Made by a program: the position numbers and the translations under genes. A stretch of 64,000 bases of DNA from assembly GCA_019429005.1 (NCBI GenBank), contig JAHYJR010000005.1, positions 1 through 64,000 on the forward strand, given 5' to 3'. Positions 1-7,439 of the stretch are shown here, piece after piece. The notes beneath the pieces were generated by a model. It searched no databases. It was not told the DNA's origin and was given only the letters and a program-made list of their open reading frames with translations. How positions within the stretch are numbered: position 1 is the stretch's first letter; each line of letters opens with the position of its first letter. This DNA is from Nanobdellati archaeon (GTDB lineage: Archaea > EX4484-52 > GLR71).

Positions 1-362
1 AAAAATATTCATATTCTAACCAATCCTTATTTGCATCTAAGTATTCTTTAGCATCGTTAGATGTATGAAAACTTGCTTTATCAATTATTAAAAATACTTT
101 GTGGTTTATATCTTTTTTGAATTTTTTTAACGAGTCTATAAATGAAATCGTGTTTTGTTTTTCTCCTAAATCATAATGATAAAACGTATTATTTTCAGTA
201 TAAAAACCTCCTATATTAATCTTTGTTTGAGTCCGTGATATGTATTTTATTGGTTTTGAACCTATTTGTGCCCAAACTCTGGATTTATCTATTTCTAATT
301 TTATTGAACATTCATCATGACAAACTAGTTTGTATTCTTCACCCAATAAATTTCTTTTTTTT
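1..362 (-). CDS. IS630-type transposase, DDE catalytic part (frame 2, truncated by window)
   Basis: In the -1 frame after the A9 run, the translation continues without stops to the window edge. It contains VCHDECSI (first catalytic Asp), a conserved RVWAQIGSKP segment and FLIIDKASFHTS (second catalytic Asp followed by the conserved His), the order seen in IS630 DDE domains. The third acidic residue would lie beyond base 1. It has no independent start codon with a ribosome-binding site, so it is most likely made as a fusion by frameshifting in the A9G run. The alternative is a pseudogene with a one-base indel. Confidence 0.7.
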
Positions 363-753
363 TAACAGTTGTTAGAAATTCTTGAGTTAACGCCTCATTT
401 CTACGCTTACTTCGTGGCCTGCATACGATTTTTTTAAATCCCATTATATTAAGAAGTTCTTGTATTCGTCTTAAAGAATATTTTATTCCATATTTTGTTA
501 AGATGTGTTTGTACACATCTTTGGTTTGCCAACCACGATTATAACCATCATCAGTTTTTATTGGAATTTCTATATCTGATTTTAATTCAATCAACTGATC
601 TTTAGTTAATAATGATTTTAGACCTCTACCTTTCTTGATTTTTAAATTTTTAAGACCTTCAGAATTAATTTGACTAATCCAATTATAAACAGTAGCTAAA
701 CTTACTGAAAGTTTATTTGCAACCGTTATTGGTGCATTATTTTCTTTAATCAA
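325..753 (-). CDS. IS630-type transposase, N-terminal part (frame 1)
   Basis: This frame encodes the DNA-binding part of the transposase: a helix-turn-helix with the pattern ITVANKLSVSLATVYNWI near residues 9-26, then a winged-helix segment containing YSLRRIQELLNIMGF. It would bind the IS ends. The annotated start is a TTG. The frame stays open back to 846 without any ATG and that extension still looks like IS630 sequence, so the true N-terminus is uncertain and may use a rare start. The frame stops at 325, about 13 codons after a run of nine A at 355-363 followed by G. A -1 slip there joins it to the DDE frame. It may be a programmed frameshift or a disabled copy. Confidence 0.7.
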   Translation of the reverse strand: MIKENNAPITVANKLSVSLATVYNWISQINSEGLKNLKIKKGRGLKSLLTKDQLIELKSDIEIPIKTDDGYNRGWQTKDVYKHILTKYGIKYSLRRIQELLNIMGFKKIVCRPRSKRRNEALTQEFLTTVKKKEIYWVKNTN

Positions 754-907
754 TAAACCTGCTTGAAGCTTCTTTTTTGCAAATTTATCAGTTTCATTAT
801 TGATTGCATCAATAATATTTTCAGAGGTAAAAGGTATAATTTCATACTATCTATTTAGTTTTTGATGTAAATATGTTTTCTAAGTATTTATCGCACAGAC
901 TACACAA

Positions 908-922
908 CGATATTTATATATA
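908..922 (+). promoter_or_regulatory. TATA box, leaderless promoter of first exported protein
   Basis: An ATTTATATATA stretch lies 25-30 bp before the ATG at 944, the archaeal TATA-to-start distance. Transcription would begin at or within a few bases of the start codon, and no ribosome-binding site is visible. Confidence 0.6.
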
Positions 923-943
923 CTGATATAGCAATATATAGTT

Positions 944-1828
944 ATGGTTAATAAATTTGATATTGGCATTTTAACAATTTTGATTTTTGTTATGTTTCTG
1001 AATCCTTCAGTTTTTGCGGCAACAATAACGAGTAATGTTACCGTTGATATTAATATTAGTGCAATAGGGGTTCTAGTGGTTACTCCAACCACACTTTCTT
1101 GGTCCGATATGAGTCCTGGTAGTGATGGTTCTGTGGAAAATATTAGGATTAAGAATACTGGTTCTATTAATGTGAGTAATATATATCTTGATACAAGCAC
1201 TATTGTTGATGAAGACAAAAATCCACTTTTAACCGCATCTGCAATTAATTATTCTGCGGCTGGTTTTATCCTTGTGCAAAACTCAACAGATACTGAGTAT
1301 TATCATGCAGGTCGTCTTGAATGGAATCTTTCAACTGTTTTAACTGATGAGGTATTAGATTTGGGAGGATCAACTGAAGTTTTCGGCCACGGTTGGTATC
1401 GTAATGCAACTGGCAATGAATATCTTTGGAAAGTTGAGAATGGAACAAATGGTTTATGTAATAATACAGGTACAACATTTAATATCAAAAACGCACCTGA
1501 AAACATAACAGATGTTAATCGTGATCTTTCAACAGGGTTATCTACTTGTGGTTCTGTTACAGCTGGTACAAATTGGGGTACTTTTGCTTGTACTGATGGC
1601 CCTCTTAGCGGACAGTGTGTTGCTACATCAACAGCTTGTGATAAAATACATATATACAAATATAATATGGCATCTAGCTTTCCTGCTTGTGCAAACGCGG
1701 TGTATCTGATGGAAGATAATCTTATACCTGGAGCAGAAACTTTTATTGATGTGTTTGCATCAATACCAATGGGTATGCCTTCTGGTGATACTGCTCAAGG
1801 TACGCTTACAATTACTGCAACATATTAA
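944..1828 (+). CDS. Exported surface protein, copy A of a tandem pair
   Basis: I do not recognise a named family. The 294-residue protein starts with a Sec signal peptide (hydrophobic residues about 8-25, then A-A) and has no C-terminal membrane segment, so it is probably released or bound to the cell surface. The mature part is Ser/Thr/Asn rich with many N-x-S/T sequons (NVS, NYS, NST, NLS, NAT, NGT, NNT, NIT), suggesting a glycosylated beta-rich protein. It has seven or more Cys in the second half. It begins like a beta-sandwich: paired strands TVDINI and GVLVVTP, then a PGSDGSVENIRIKN motif. It ends in a strand-like TLTITATY. Copy B at 2045 is nearly identical in the middle. Confidence 0.75.
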   Translation: MVNKFDIGILTILIFVMFLNPSVFAATITSNVTVDINISAIGVLVVTPTTLSWSDMSPGSDGSVENIRIKNTGSINVSNIYLDTSTIVDEDKNPLLTASAINYSAAGFILVQNSTDTEYYHAGRLEWNLSTVLTDEVLDLGGSTEVFGHGWYRNATGNEYLWKVENGTNGLCNNTGTTFNIKNAPENITDVNRDLSTGLSTCGSVTAGTNWGTFACTDGPLSGQCVATSTACDKIHIYKYNMASSFPACANAVYLMEDNLIPGAETFIDVFASIPMGMPSGDTAQGTLTITATY

Positions 1829-1975
1829 TTGTTATTTTAATTTGAACAGGGTAAAACTTGTTCTTCTTTATTTTAAGATTAATCTGTTTTAGTGAAAGTA
1901 TATAAACTGGATTATCTATTATTATAGTATTGTTGTTATTGTTTAATCTAAATTATTTTTGTTGTGTATAACCGA

Positions 1976-1988
1976 AATGTATATAAAG
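1976..1988 (+). promoter_or_regulatory. TATA box of second exported protein
   Basis: The sequence AATGTATATAAAGACG is a good archaeal TATA element with purines before it. Predicted initiation is near 2008-2012, leaving a leader of about 35 nt before the ATG at 2045. This promoter differs from that of copy A, so the two copies could be expressed independently. Confidence 0.55.
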
Positions 1989-2044
1989 ACGGATTAACAA
2001 TTACATTATTATAACCTAAATTTATAATTATTAGGCGTCTATTT

Positions 2045-2929
2045 ATGGATATTAAATATACTATTGGTTTATTTACTATTCTTATTTTTATTCTTTTTAA
2101 TAATACATTTGCGTTAGCAGCAGAGACTTCAGATACAATTACAGTAAATGTTAACATTAGTTCAGTTGGACTTATTGTAGTTACACCAACTGCACTTTCA
2201 TGGCTTGCTTTAAATCCTGGTAGTGATGGTTCTGTGGAAAATATTCGGATTAAGAATATTGGTTCTATTAATGTGAGTAATATATATCTTGATACGAGCA
2301 CTATTGTTGATGAAGACACAAATCCACTTTTAACTGCATCTGCAATTTATTATTCTGCAGCGGGTTTTATTTTTGTACAAAATACAACAGATACTGAGTA
2401 TTATCATGCAGGTCGTCTTGAATGGAATCTTTCAACTGTTTTAACTGATGAGGTATTAGATTTAGGAGGATCAACTGAAGTTTTCGGCCACGGTTGGTAT
2501 CGTAATGCAACTGGCAATGAATATCTTTGGAAAGTTGAGAATGGAACAAATGGTTTATGTAATAATACAGGTACAACATTTAATATCAAAAACGCACCTG
2601 AAAACATAACAGATGTTAATCGTGATCTTTCAACAGGGTTATCTACTTGTGGTTCTGTTACAGCTGGTACAAATTGGGGTACTTTTGCTTGTACTGATGG
2701 CCCTCTTAGCGGACAGTGTGTTGCTACATCAACAGCTTGTGATAAAATACATATATACAAATATAATATAGCATCTAGCTTTCCTGCTTGTGCAAACGCG
2801 GTGTATCTGATGGAAGATAATCTTATACCTGGAGCAGAAACTTTTATTTATGTATTCGCTTCAATACCTCTTGGTATGCCTTCCGGTGATGCGATTCAAG
2901 GTACTCTTACAATTACAGCGACATATTGA
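2045..2929 (+). CDS. Exported surface protein, copy B of a tandem pair
   Basis: The same length (294 aa) and design as copy A: signal peptide (residues about 8-28 ending in ALAAE), an N-terminal strand segment that differs from copy A at many positions, then PGSDGSVENIR and a long region almost identical to copy A down to the C-terminus. From about 2390 to 2850 I find only single-base differences from the region 1101 bp upstream, including TTG to TTA and ATGG to ATAG, while the signal peptide and the first 60 residues diverge clearly. It is probably a surface-exposed glycoprotein. Function unknown. Confidence 0.75.
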   Translation: MDIKYTIGLFTILIFILFNNTFALAAETSDTITVNVNISSVGLIVVTPTALSWLALNPGSDGSVENIRIKNIGSINVSNIYLDTSTIVDEDTNPLLTASAIYYSAAGFIFVQNTTDTEYYHAGRLEWNLSTVLTDEVLDLGGSTEVFGHGWYRNATGNEYLWKVENGTNGLCNNTGTTFNIKNAPENITDVNRDLSTGLSTCGSVTAGTNWGTFACTDGPLSGQCVATSTACDKIHIYKYNIASSFPACANAVYLMEDNLIPGAETFIYVFASIPLGMPSGDAIQGTLTITATY

Positions 2930-3487
2930 TATTATATATTGATATCCTAATTAATTGAATCATAAGGCTGATTTATTTTAATCTTTTTTTTGGTTTTTTA
3001 TGTATGTCTTTAGCTATGTTGTGCGTTATGTTTTACAAACAATTTAACTGTGATATTCAAGTTAATGTTACGTTCTTAGATTCTACTCTAATTGCGTATG
3101 TGTTACCTAATAAAATATATTTTAGATATATAGATATATAGACTTTTACAAACAACCTAGAAAGTAACCAAAAACAAGCATTTATCTAATTAGCCCTTTT
3201 TCTTATTATTGAATTAAATGTATTCTATTTAGTCAATAGTGTGTTTTATTGCTTTGTGTATTGTATCTAAACAAAGGAGATAATTACGTTTGCAGTAAAT
3301 CTATATCTTCTTGCGTGTATGTGCAAAGTATTTAATGCAATAATCTTAGTTTTGAATTGAAATGGGTTTAAATCTTAGAAAGGATGTTATTTAGAACTAA
3401 GTTATATTGAGTCTTTGTTTAAAAACTTCATAGATTGAAGTATCTTGAAGCGTTAATTTTTAAGAATTATGAGGTTTTATCTAGTCT
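2930..3487. other. Gene-free interval of 558 bp
   Basis: I see no convincing gene, tRNA or repeat array here. The stretch is AT-rich, with a run of TAGATATA repeats at 3124-3141 and an inverted repeat (CTTAGTT at about 3345 and AACTAAG at about 3396) whose role is unclear. It separates the exported protein pair from a convergent nucleotidyltransferase-like gene. Confidence 0.5.
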
Positions 3488-4408
3488 TTATTCTATATAC
3501 TTCGTTTGTTTTAATGTGGTTTCAATTTGTTCAATTGCAGTAAATGTGTCTGCTGGTGAATAGATTAAATCTGTTGCAGTTCCATTTACAACGCAAGTTT
3601 TAAGGTAATTTATTCTTCTATTTATGTCAGATGTGTCACTAATACGTTCTGCAAGATAGTTTATATCAAGTTCATCCGCATATAATGCAATCATATTTGC
3701 GACGTCAGAGATATCATTATCTCGTGGAAGGTAATTCAAATCTTTAACTCTTAGTTTTGTTGCAATTATATCTTCTTTTGCAACGACTGGACAGGAAATA
3801 CCACTAACATCTATATATTCTATTCTATCTTGTTGATCTTCTGTCATTATAAGTCCAGAAGTTCCAATATAATTATCTTTTTTGAATGCATCTATGTGTG
3901 TACCATTGTATTTTATAGTATATTTATTGCCCCTATCTTGTTTATTGTAACCATCAAGTGTTTTTTTAAGTGTGGCTTCATTAAAATATACAAAATCCAT
4001 GTCATGTGTATCTCTTATACGTTTTCTAGCATCTTCAAAAGTGAGATTGTGTTTTTCCATTATACCTGAAAGAAGATAAAGTCTTGATGCACTACCGCCA
4101 ATTAACGCTAAATCTGCATTACTTGTATCTGTTTTATTATATGTATATACAAGCTTGAGTGTATCTAGCTCTTCTTGCTGTAAGTATGGTATGATATCAT
4201 ACGCAGGGGTAGTAGCAAGTGACGTATTTGTATTGTAAGAGTTTGTATTGTTATAATCGCTCACTGGTGTATAGAATCCATTGCTTGTATCTGTGTATTG
4301 TGCTGTAATAGGGTTTTGAAATATCGGATTATCTAGTTCTGTTGTCCAAAACTGAACGTGTCCTATGTCTGAAATTTGATCTAATATATCAAAATCTATA
4401 TTTTGCAT
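3488..4408 (-). CDS. Nucleotidyltransferase-fold protein (AbiEii-like)
   Basis: The 306-residue protein has the layout of a minimal nucleotidyltransferase. GGSASRLYL near residues 103-112 forms the phosphate-binding G-G-S turn, and DTHDMDFVYF about 25 residues later supplies the D-x-D metal ligands. The segment CPVVAKEDIIATKL followed by RDNDISDVANMIAL matches the helical part after the catalytic core in AbiEii/AbiGii-type and related NTases. The first 75 residues are Asn/Thr/Tyr rich and look disordered. AbiEii-type enzymes act as toxins that modify tRNA, but no AbiEi-like antitoxin lies beside this gene, so a house-keeping or orphan role is equally possible. It is transcribed alone. Confidence 0.55.
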   Translation of the reverse strand: MQNIDFDILDQISDIGHVQFWTTELDNPIFQNPITAQYTDTSNGFYTPVSDYNNTNSYNTNTSLATTPAYDIIPYLQQEELDTLKLVYTYNKTDTSNADLALIGGSASRLYLLSGIMEKHNLTFEDARKRIRDTHDMDFVYFNEATLKKTLDGYNKQDRGNKYTIKYNGTHIDAFKKDNYIGTSGLIMTEDQQDRIEYIDVSGISCPVVAKEDIIATKLRVKDLNYLPRDNDISDVANMIALYADELDINYLAERISDTSDINRRINYLKTCVVNGTATDLIYSPADTFTAIEQIETTLKQTKYIE

Positions 4409-4518
4409 ATTTACACCAATTTATTTATGTAAATTTAACTTTTTAAATCTATTTTATGAGTATTTTTATAGAAAAGAACTAGTTTAAACGTTTTAAATGT
4501 ATTATTAAATTAAATAAT

Positions 4519-4642
4519 GCAGGGGAAGGGATTCGAACCCTCGAAGAACCTACGTTCACAGGATCTTAAGTCCTGCGCCTTTTGTCGAAAACAATCTAAA
4601 AAAGCTCAGAATGTCTCTTTAACCAGGCTAGGCGACCCCTGC
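4519..4642 (-). tRNA. tRNA-Leu (UAA) with a 38-nt insert in the D-loop
   Basis: The ends form a perfect 7-bp acceptor stem (GCAGGGG with CCCCTGC). The anticodon stem CAGGA/TCCTG closes the loop CTTAAGA, giving anticodon UAA. The variable arm is long (GAAC-GTAG-GTTC) and the T-loop is TTCGAAT, so the molecule is a class II tRNA-Leu. The CCA end is not encoded; the discriminator base is A. Removal of 38 bases after GGTTAAAG restores a normal D-arm (GCC...GGC). The gene lies 32 bp after rpoD, so it may be co-transcribed with the ribosomal operon. Confidence 0.93.
4579..4616 (-). other. Putative non-canonical intron in tRNA-Leu D-loop
   Basis: The insert begins after AAAG and itself ends in AAAG, so the exact ends can slide by up to four bases with the same mature product. 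It separates the D-loop from the 3' half of the D-stem. I tested the five possible registers for a bulge-helix-bulge (a 4-bp helix between 3-nt bulges) and none pairs properly. The TTGT...ACAA pairing inside it would form a small hairpin. If it is an intron, it is in a non-standard place with a relaxed splice motif. Confidence 0.6.
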
Positions 4643-4674
4643 AAGTATTATAATTAATACTTTGTACGGATTAT

Positions 4675-5439
4675 TTATTTAATTTGCGCCTTTAATTCAG
4701 AAAGATTCTTTTTTGTGATATCGATTGCAGATAGTACTAGTTCTTCTGTATTAAGGCCAGATATAGACTCTATTATAAAGATTATGTGTGTTTGATCACT
4801 TTCTAAACTTAATGCATTATTTGGACATGCGTTTACACAAGTCTTGTCGAGATCACATTTATAAGGATTTAGTTTAAAATCTTCACCTATTGCACCTTTA
4901 GGACATGCTTTTACACAAGCACCACATTTTTTGCAGTCTTTGTTTCGCGTTAATGTAGGGAAATATTTATATCCGACAATTCCACCAGTCCATTTGCTGT
5001 GTTCATTTCCAGAACCAAGGATTGCTCTCATTTCAATATAGATTTCTTGATTTTCAAGAAGTTTAACAATAATTATATCTCCATCTGTTGAAAAAACATT
5101 AGGGTCTGTTGATTTTAGGTCTTTAGCATAAACATTGCAAGGTCCTGTCTTTTTCAAAATAAAAGTTACTTGACATTTTTCACAACCATTTTCACATTTA
5201 CAATCCTTTTTATTAACATAATCGTTAGTGTTAAAGTTAAGTGGTATAAGACCTAATTTGTGTGCAAGTATCTCATCATATAGTGCAGATGTATTGTATA
5301 CGACATCTACATCTTCAATGGTTAATGTTTGTACTTTACTAATAATATTTCTTCTAATCATATTCGCAAAAGCAGGACTTATGTCCGTTACTTCAAATTT
5401 CAGAATATTGTCTTGTTTTTCAATGATTTTTATATCCAT
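4675..5439 (-). CDS. rpoD: DNA-directed RNA polymerase subunit D (Rpo3) with ferredoxin-like domain
   Basis: Subunit D pairs with subunit L to nucleate archaeal RNA polymerase assembly. The N-terminal dimerisation part (TDISPAFANMIRR, residues 18-30) and the helix KLGLIPLNF are typical. An insert with Cys80, 82, 86 and 89 could bind a metal. A ferredoxin-like domain follows, with C169-x2-C172-x2-C175-x3-C179-P (a full 4Fe-4S motif) and a second motif with Cys195, 201 and 205, in which the expected second Cys is Asp198. The second cluster may therefore be 3Fe-4S, Asp-ligated or absent. At 254 residues the length is normal. It follows S11 by 18 bp, as in other archaea. Confidence 0.95.
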   Translation of the reverse strand: MDIKIIEKQDNILKFEVTDISPAFANMIRRNIISKVQTLTIEDVDVVYNTSALYDEILAHKLGLIPLNFNTNDYVNKKDCKCENGCEKCQVTFILKKTGPCNVYAKDLKSTDPNVFSTDGDIIIVKLLENQEIYIEMRAILGSGNEHSKWTGGIVGYKYFPTLTRNKDCKKCGACVKACPKGAIGEDFKLNPYKCDLDKTCVNACPNNALSLESDQTHIIFIIESISGLNTEELVLSAIDITKKNLSELKAQIK

Positions 5440-5457
5440 TGTAGAACTACCTTATTT

Positions 5458-5931
5458 TTATACTCTTCTACCACGTCTTCCACCTTTTTTACGGGTTTTA
5501 TCGTGTGGTATTGGTGTGACGTCGTCAATTTTTCCAATTTTTAAACCTGCTCTGATTAATGCTCTTATTGCAGGTTGTGCACCTTGACCTGGTGTTTTTG
5601 ATTTATTGCCTCCTGGTGCTCTAACTCTTATATGGACATTTGTTATGCCTTTTTCAATTGCATCTTCACCAGCACGGCTTGCAGCTTGCATTGCAGGATA
5701 AGGTTTGCCTTGTTGGCTTCCTTTATCTGTAATAGTACCACTACTACATTTTGCGATTGTTTCTGCACCTGTTATATCTGTTATATTGATAATTGTATTA
5801 TTTGAACTACTGTAAATGTGTGTAACACCCCATCTAACAGGGATTACTTTTTTTTGAGGAGCTTGTGGGATTACAGTTTCAGTCTTTTCAATTTCCGGTT
5901 TTATCTCAGAACTTATATCTTTATCACTCAT
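5458..5931 (-). CDS. rps11: 30S ribosomal protein S11
   Basis: S11 is part of the 30S platform near the mRNA exit channel. The core is recognisable from [17 protein letters not shown] (near residue 38) to the basic C-terminus [14 protein letters not shown]. The protein is about 157 residues. The first 35 are a Glu/Lys/Pro-rich extension before the conserved core. The start codon overlaps the end of S4 by 8 bp, indicating translational coupling in the S13-S4-S11-rpoD block. Confidence 0.96.
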   Translation of the reverse strand: MSDKDISSEIKPEIEKTETVIPQAPQKKVIPVRWGVTHIYSSSNNTIINITDITGAETIAKCSSGTITDKGSQQGKPYPAMQAASRAGEDAIEKGITNVHIRVRAPGGNKSKTPGQGAQPAIRALIRAGLKIGKIDDVTPIPHDKTRKKGGRRGRRV

Positions 5932-6523
5932 TTATCTCACTCTCAATACTCAATATTTCTTTTTTATCTTCAGGTTTAGCAACAACATAATCTTTTTTAA
6001 CTGGTTTTTCTGTTACTGTCTTTTTTTCAATTTTAACAAAAGATTTATTTAATTTTGATTTTATTTTAAATTTAATTTTACTTTCTTCTCCTTTTTTGAT
6101 TATGTAACTTGGGGATGTTACTTTAATATCATCAACATATATATGACCATGTACTATGAATTGTCGTGCTTGTTTAACTGTATTTGCAAAACCCATTTTA
6201 ACGACTTGTGTCTGTATACGTCTTTCAAGAATTGCATTTGTAGGTAAAACTAATACGGCATTTAATGTTATTTTTTCCCCATTTAACAAATCTATTTTAG
6301 CAACTTTATCTAATATTGATTGTTCCATATCTTTATTTTTAGATGCTATAACATCTCTTGAAAGTCTTTTTAATTTACTGATTTTTGCTTCAGATTTCCA
6401 TAATTCTTTTTTATTCTTAAGTCCGTATTTGCTTACAATCTTTTTTTCAGCCATAATTCTATCTTTATCATAAGGTTTTTGTGGTCTTTTGTATGTTTTT
6501 GTTGGTTTCTTTGGATCTCCCAT
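5924..6523 (-). CDS. rps4: 30S ribosomal protein S4
   Basis: S4 is a primary 16S rRNA binder that starts assembly of the 30S body. The order is the archaeal one: a basic N-terminus beginning [13 protein letters not shown], then an S4 RNA-binding domain containing [20 protein letters not shown] and the conserved [10 protein letters not shown] Lys/Glu/Val-rich tail of about 45 residues extends beyond the S4 domain. I chose the ATG at 6523, because the longer frame begins with the GTG of the GTGATA ribosome-binding site. It is followed by S11 with an overlap. Confidence 0.95.
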   Translation of the reverse strand: MGDPKKPTKTYKRPQKPYDKDRIMAEKKIVSKYGLKNKKELWKSEAKISKLKRLSRDVIASKNKDMEQSILDKVAKIDLLNGEKITLNAVLVLPTNAILERRIQTQVVKMGFANTVKQARQFIVHGHIYVDDIKVTSPSYIIKKGEESKIKFKIKSKLNKSFVKIEKKTVTEKPVKKDYVVAKPEDKKEILSIESEINE

Positions 6524-6540
6524 AAATATCACTCATTTAA

Positions 6541-6993
6541 TTATTTTTTCTTTCTAGATGCTGTTGCACCTTTAGATCTAAAGGACGATTTAGTTCTTTG
6601 TCCTCTCATTGTAAGACCAAGTTCGTGTCTGATACCTCTATATGAACGGATTTTTTTAAGTGTATTGACATCTTCTCTTAAGAATAATTTTATGTCTGTT
6701 TCAGTTATGTGTATATTATCTCCTGTAAGTGGATCATTCCGTCTATTATATAACCATGATGGTATTTTATATTTCTCAGGATCATCAATTATATTTTCTA
6801 ATAATTGAATTTGTTTTTCATCAATGTCTTTAAGCTTATTGCTTTCATCAATTTTAGATACACTAACAACAGCTTTTGCAAAATTGTAACCTACACCTTT
6901 AATTTTTGTTAATGCTATTGCTATGCTTTTATTACCTTTAAGATCAGCACCTTTAACTCTTACAATATCTGCATAATTTTTTGTTACTGCCAT
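6541..6993 (-). CDS. rps13: 30S ribosomal protein S13
   Basis: S13 sits in the 30S head and contacts the 50S subunit and the P-site tRNA. Conserved pieces are the helix-two-turn-helix (ALTKIKGVGYNFAKAV, residues 27-42), SYRGIRHELGLTMRGQRTKS near residue 115 and a basic C-terminus ending in KKK. The ATG at 6993 is preceded by GGTTGA, so the upstream TTG of the longer frame is unlikely to be used. It is the first gene of the S13-S4-S11-rpoD unit and has its own TATA box. Confidence 0.95.
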   Translation of the reverse strand: MAVTKNYADIVRVKGADLKGNKSIAIALTKIKGVGYNFAKAVVSVSKIDESNKLKDIDEKQIQLLENIIDDPEKYKIPSWLYNRRNDPLTGDNIHITETDIKLFLREDVNTLKKIRSYRGIRHELGLTMRGQRTKSSFRSKGATASRKKK

Positions 6994-7040
6994 TTGTTTC
7001 AACCTTTAGTGTTTTTATGTTATTTTTTTAAGTTTACTCA

Positions 7041-7060
7041 GTAATCTTTTTAAATATATT
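7041..7060 (-). promoter_or_regulatory. TATA box before S13 operon
   Basis: On the minus strand, AATATATTTAAAAAGAT lies about 50-65 bp before the S13 start and downstream of tRNA-Ser. It would start a transcript for S13-S4-S11-rpoD independent of the main ribosomal operon. Confidence 0.45.
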
Positions 7061-7093
7061 GATATTTGCTTTTTTATTGTTTTATCGCGATTT

Positions 7094-7204
7094 TGGCGCT
7101 GGGAGAGTGATTCGAACACTCGCGGGCCAAAGGCCCACAGGATTTCATGAAATATACTAAATATCTCTCAAGTCCTGCGCTCTACCAGGCTAAGCCACCC
7201 CAGC
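7094..7204 (-). tRNA. tRNA-Ser (UGA) with canonical intron and encoded CCA
   Basis: The acceptor stem is GCTGGGG with TCCCAGC (one G-U pair), followed by discriminator G and an encoded CCA at 7094-7096. The anticodon stem CAGGA/TCCTG holds C-T-TGA-G plus an intron, giving anticodon UGA. The long variable arm (GGGCC-TTT-GGCCC) and TTCGAAT T-loop fit class II tRNA-Ser. It sits between Trm112 and S13 inside the ribosomal block. CCA is encoded here but not in the tRNA-Leu or tRNA-Ile of this window. Confidence 0.93.
7144..7166 (-). other. Intron of tRNA-Ser at position 37/38
   Basis: This 23-nt intron lies after G37. The 5' exon segment CTTG can pair with CATG near the intron end with one U-U mismatch, leaving 3-nt bulges AGA and AAA. 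This is a slightly relaxed bulge-helix-bulge at the canonical position. The same single-mismatch helix is seen in the tRNA-Ile of this window. Confidence 0.75.
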
Positions 7205-7214
7205 ATTTATCTAA

Positions 7215-7421
7215 TTAAATTTTAATTTCATGTTTAAATTTAGTTTTTTCAGCATCTTTTAATATCCATGCATCATCTATTAGCATATTTGGTATATCAT
7301 TATCAAGTATTGGATATGCAAGTTTACATTTTTTGCATATTATAAACATATCCTTTTCTTCTATATCACTTTTACATTTTGGACAAGCCATTATTTTTAT
7401 AAGATCTTTAGGTACTGGCAT
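7215..7421 (-). CDS. Trm112-family zinc protein
   Basis: This 68-residue protein has a small zinc-binding fold with CPKC (residues 13-16) and CKKC (27-30), followed by LAYPILDNDIPNML, the hallmark of Trm112. In eukaryotes and haloarchaea Trm112 is the activator and stabiliser of several methyltransferases that act on tRNA, rRNA and release factor. No partner methyltransferase lies beside it here. It follows cbf5 by 18 bp and precedes tRNA-Ser by 10 bp, placing it among RNA-modification genes. Confidence 0.85.
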   Translation of the reverse strand: MPVPKDLIKIMACPKCKSDIEEKDMFIICKKCKLAYPILDNDIPNMLIDDAWILKDAEKTKFKHEIKI

Positions 7422-7439
7422 ATTATAACCCTTTAATTA

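Larger units (their letters stand above)
1..850 (-). mobile_element. IS630-family insertion sequence, partial
   Basis: The stretch encodes an IS630/Tc1-mariner type transposase read on the minus strand in two overlapping frames and cut by the window start. The N-terminal half is a helix-turn-helix region and the C-terminal half carries the first two acidic positions of a DDE nuclease. The distal end of the element lies outside the window, so terminal inverted repeats and the TA target duplication cannot be checked. An in-frame stop at 847-849 marks the upstream limit of the coding frame. The next gene starts at 944 with its own TATA box, so the element probably ends between 850 and 900. Confidence 0.75.

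Noticed and set aside
1266-2760. Antisense reading frames of 70 and 118 codons, nearly identical in both tandem exported genes
   Set aside because: They arise because the two genes are near-identical; codon use and composition are that of the reverse strand of a Ser/Thr-rich protein and no promoter or binding site supports them.
2930-3487. A gene or RNA in the interval after the exported pair
   Set aside because: No frame with plausible start, binding site and composition, and only a weak inverted repeat; left as unassigned.
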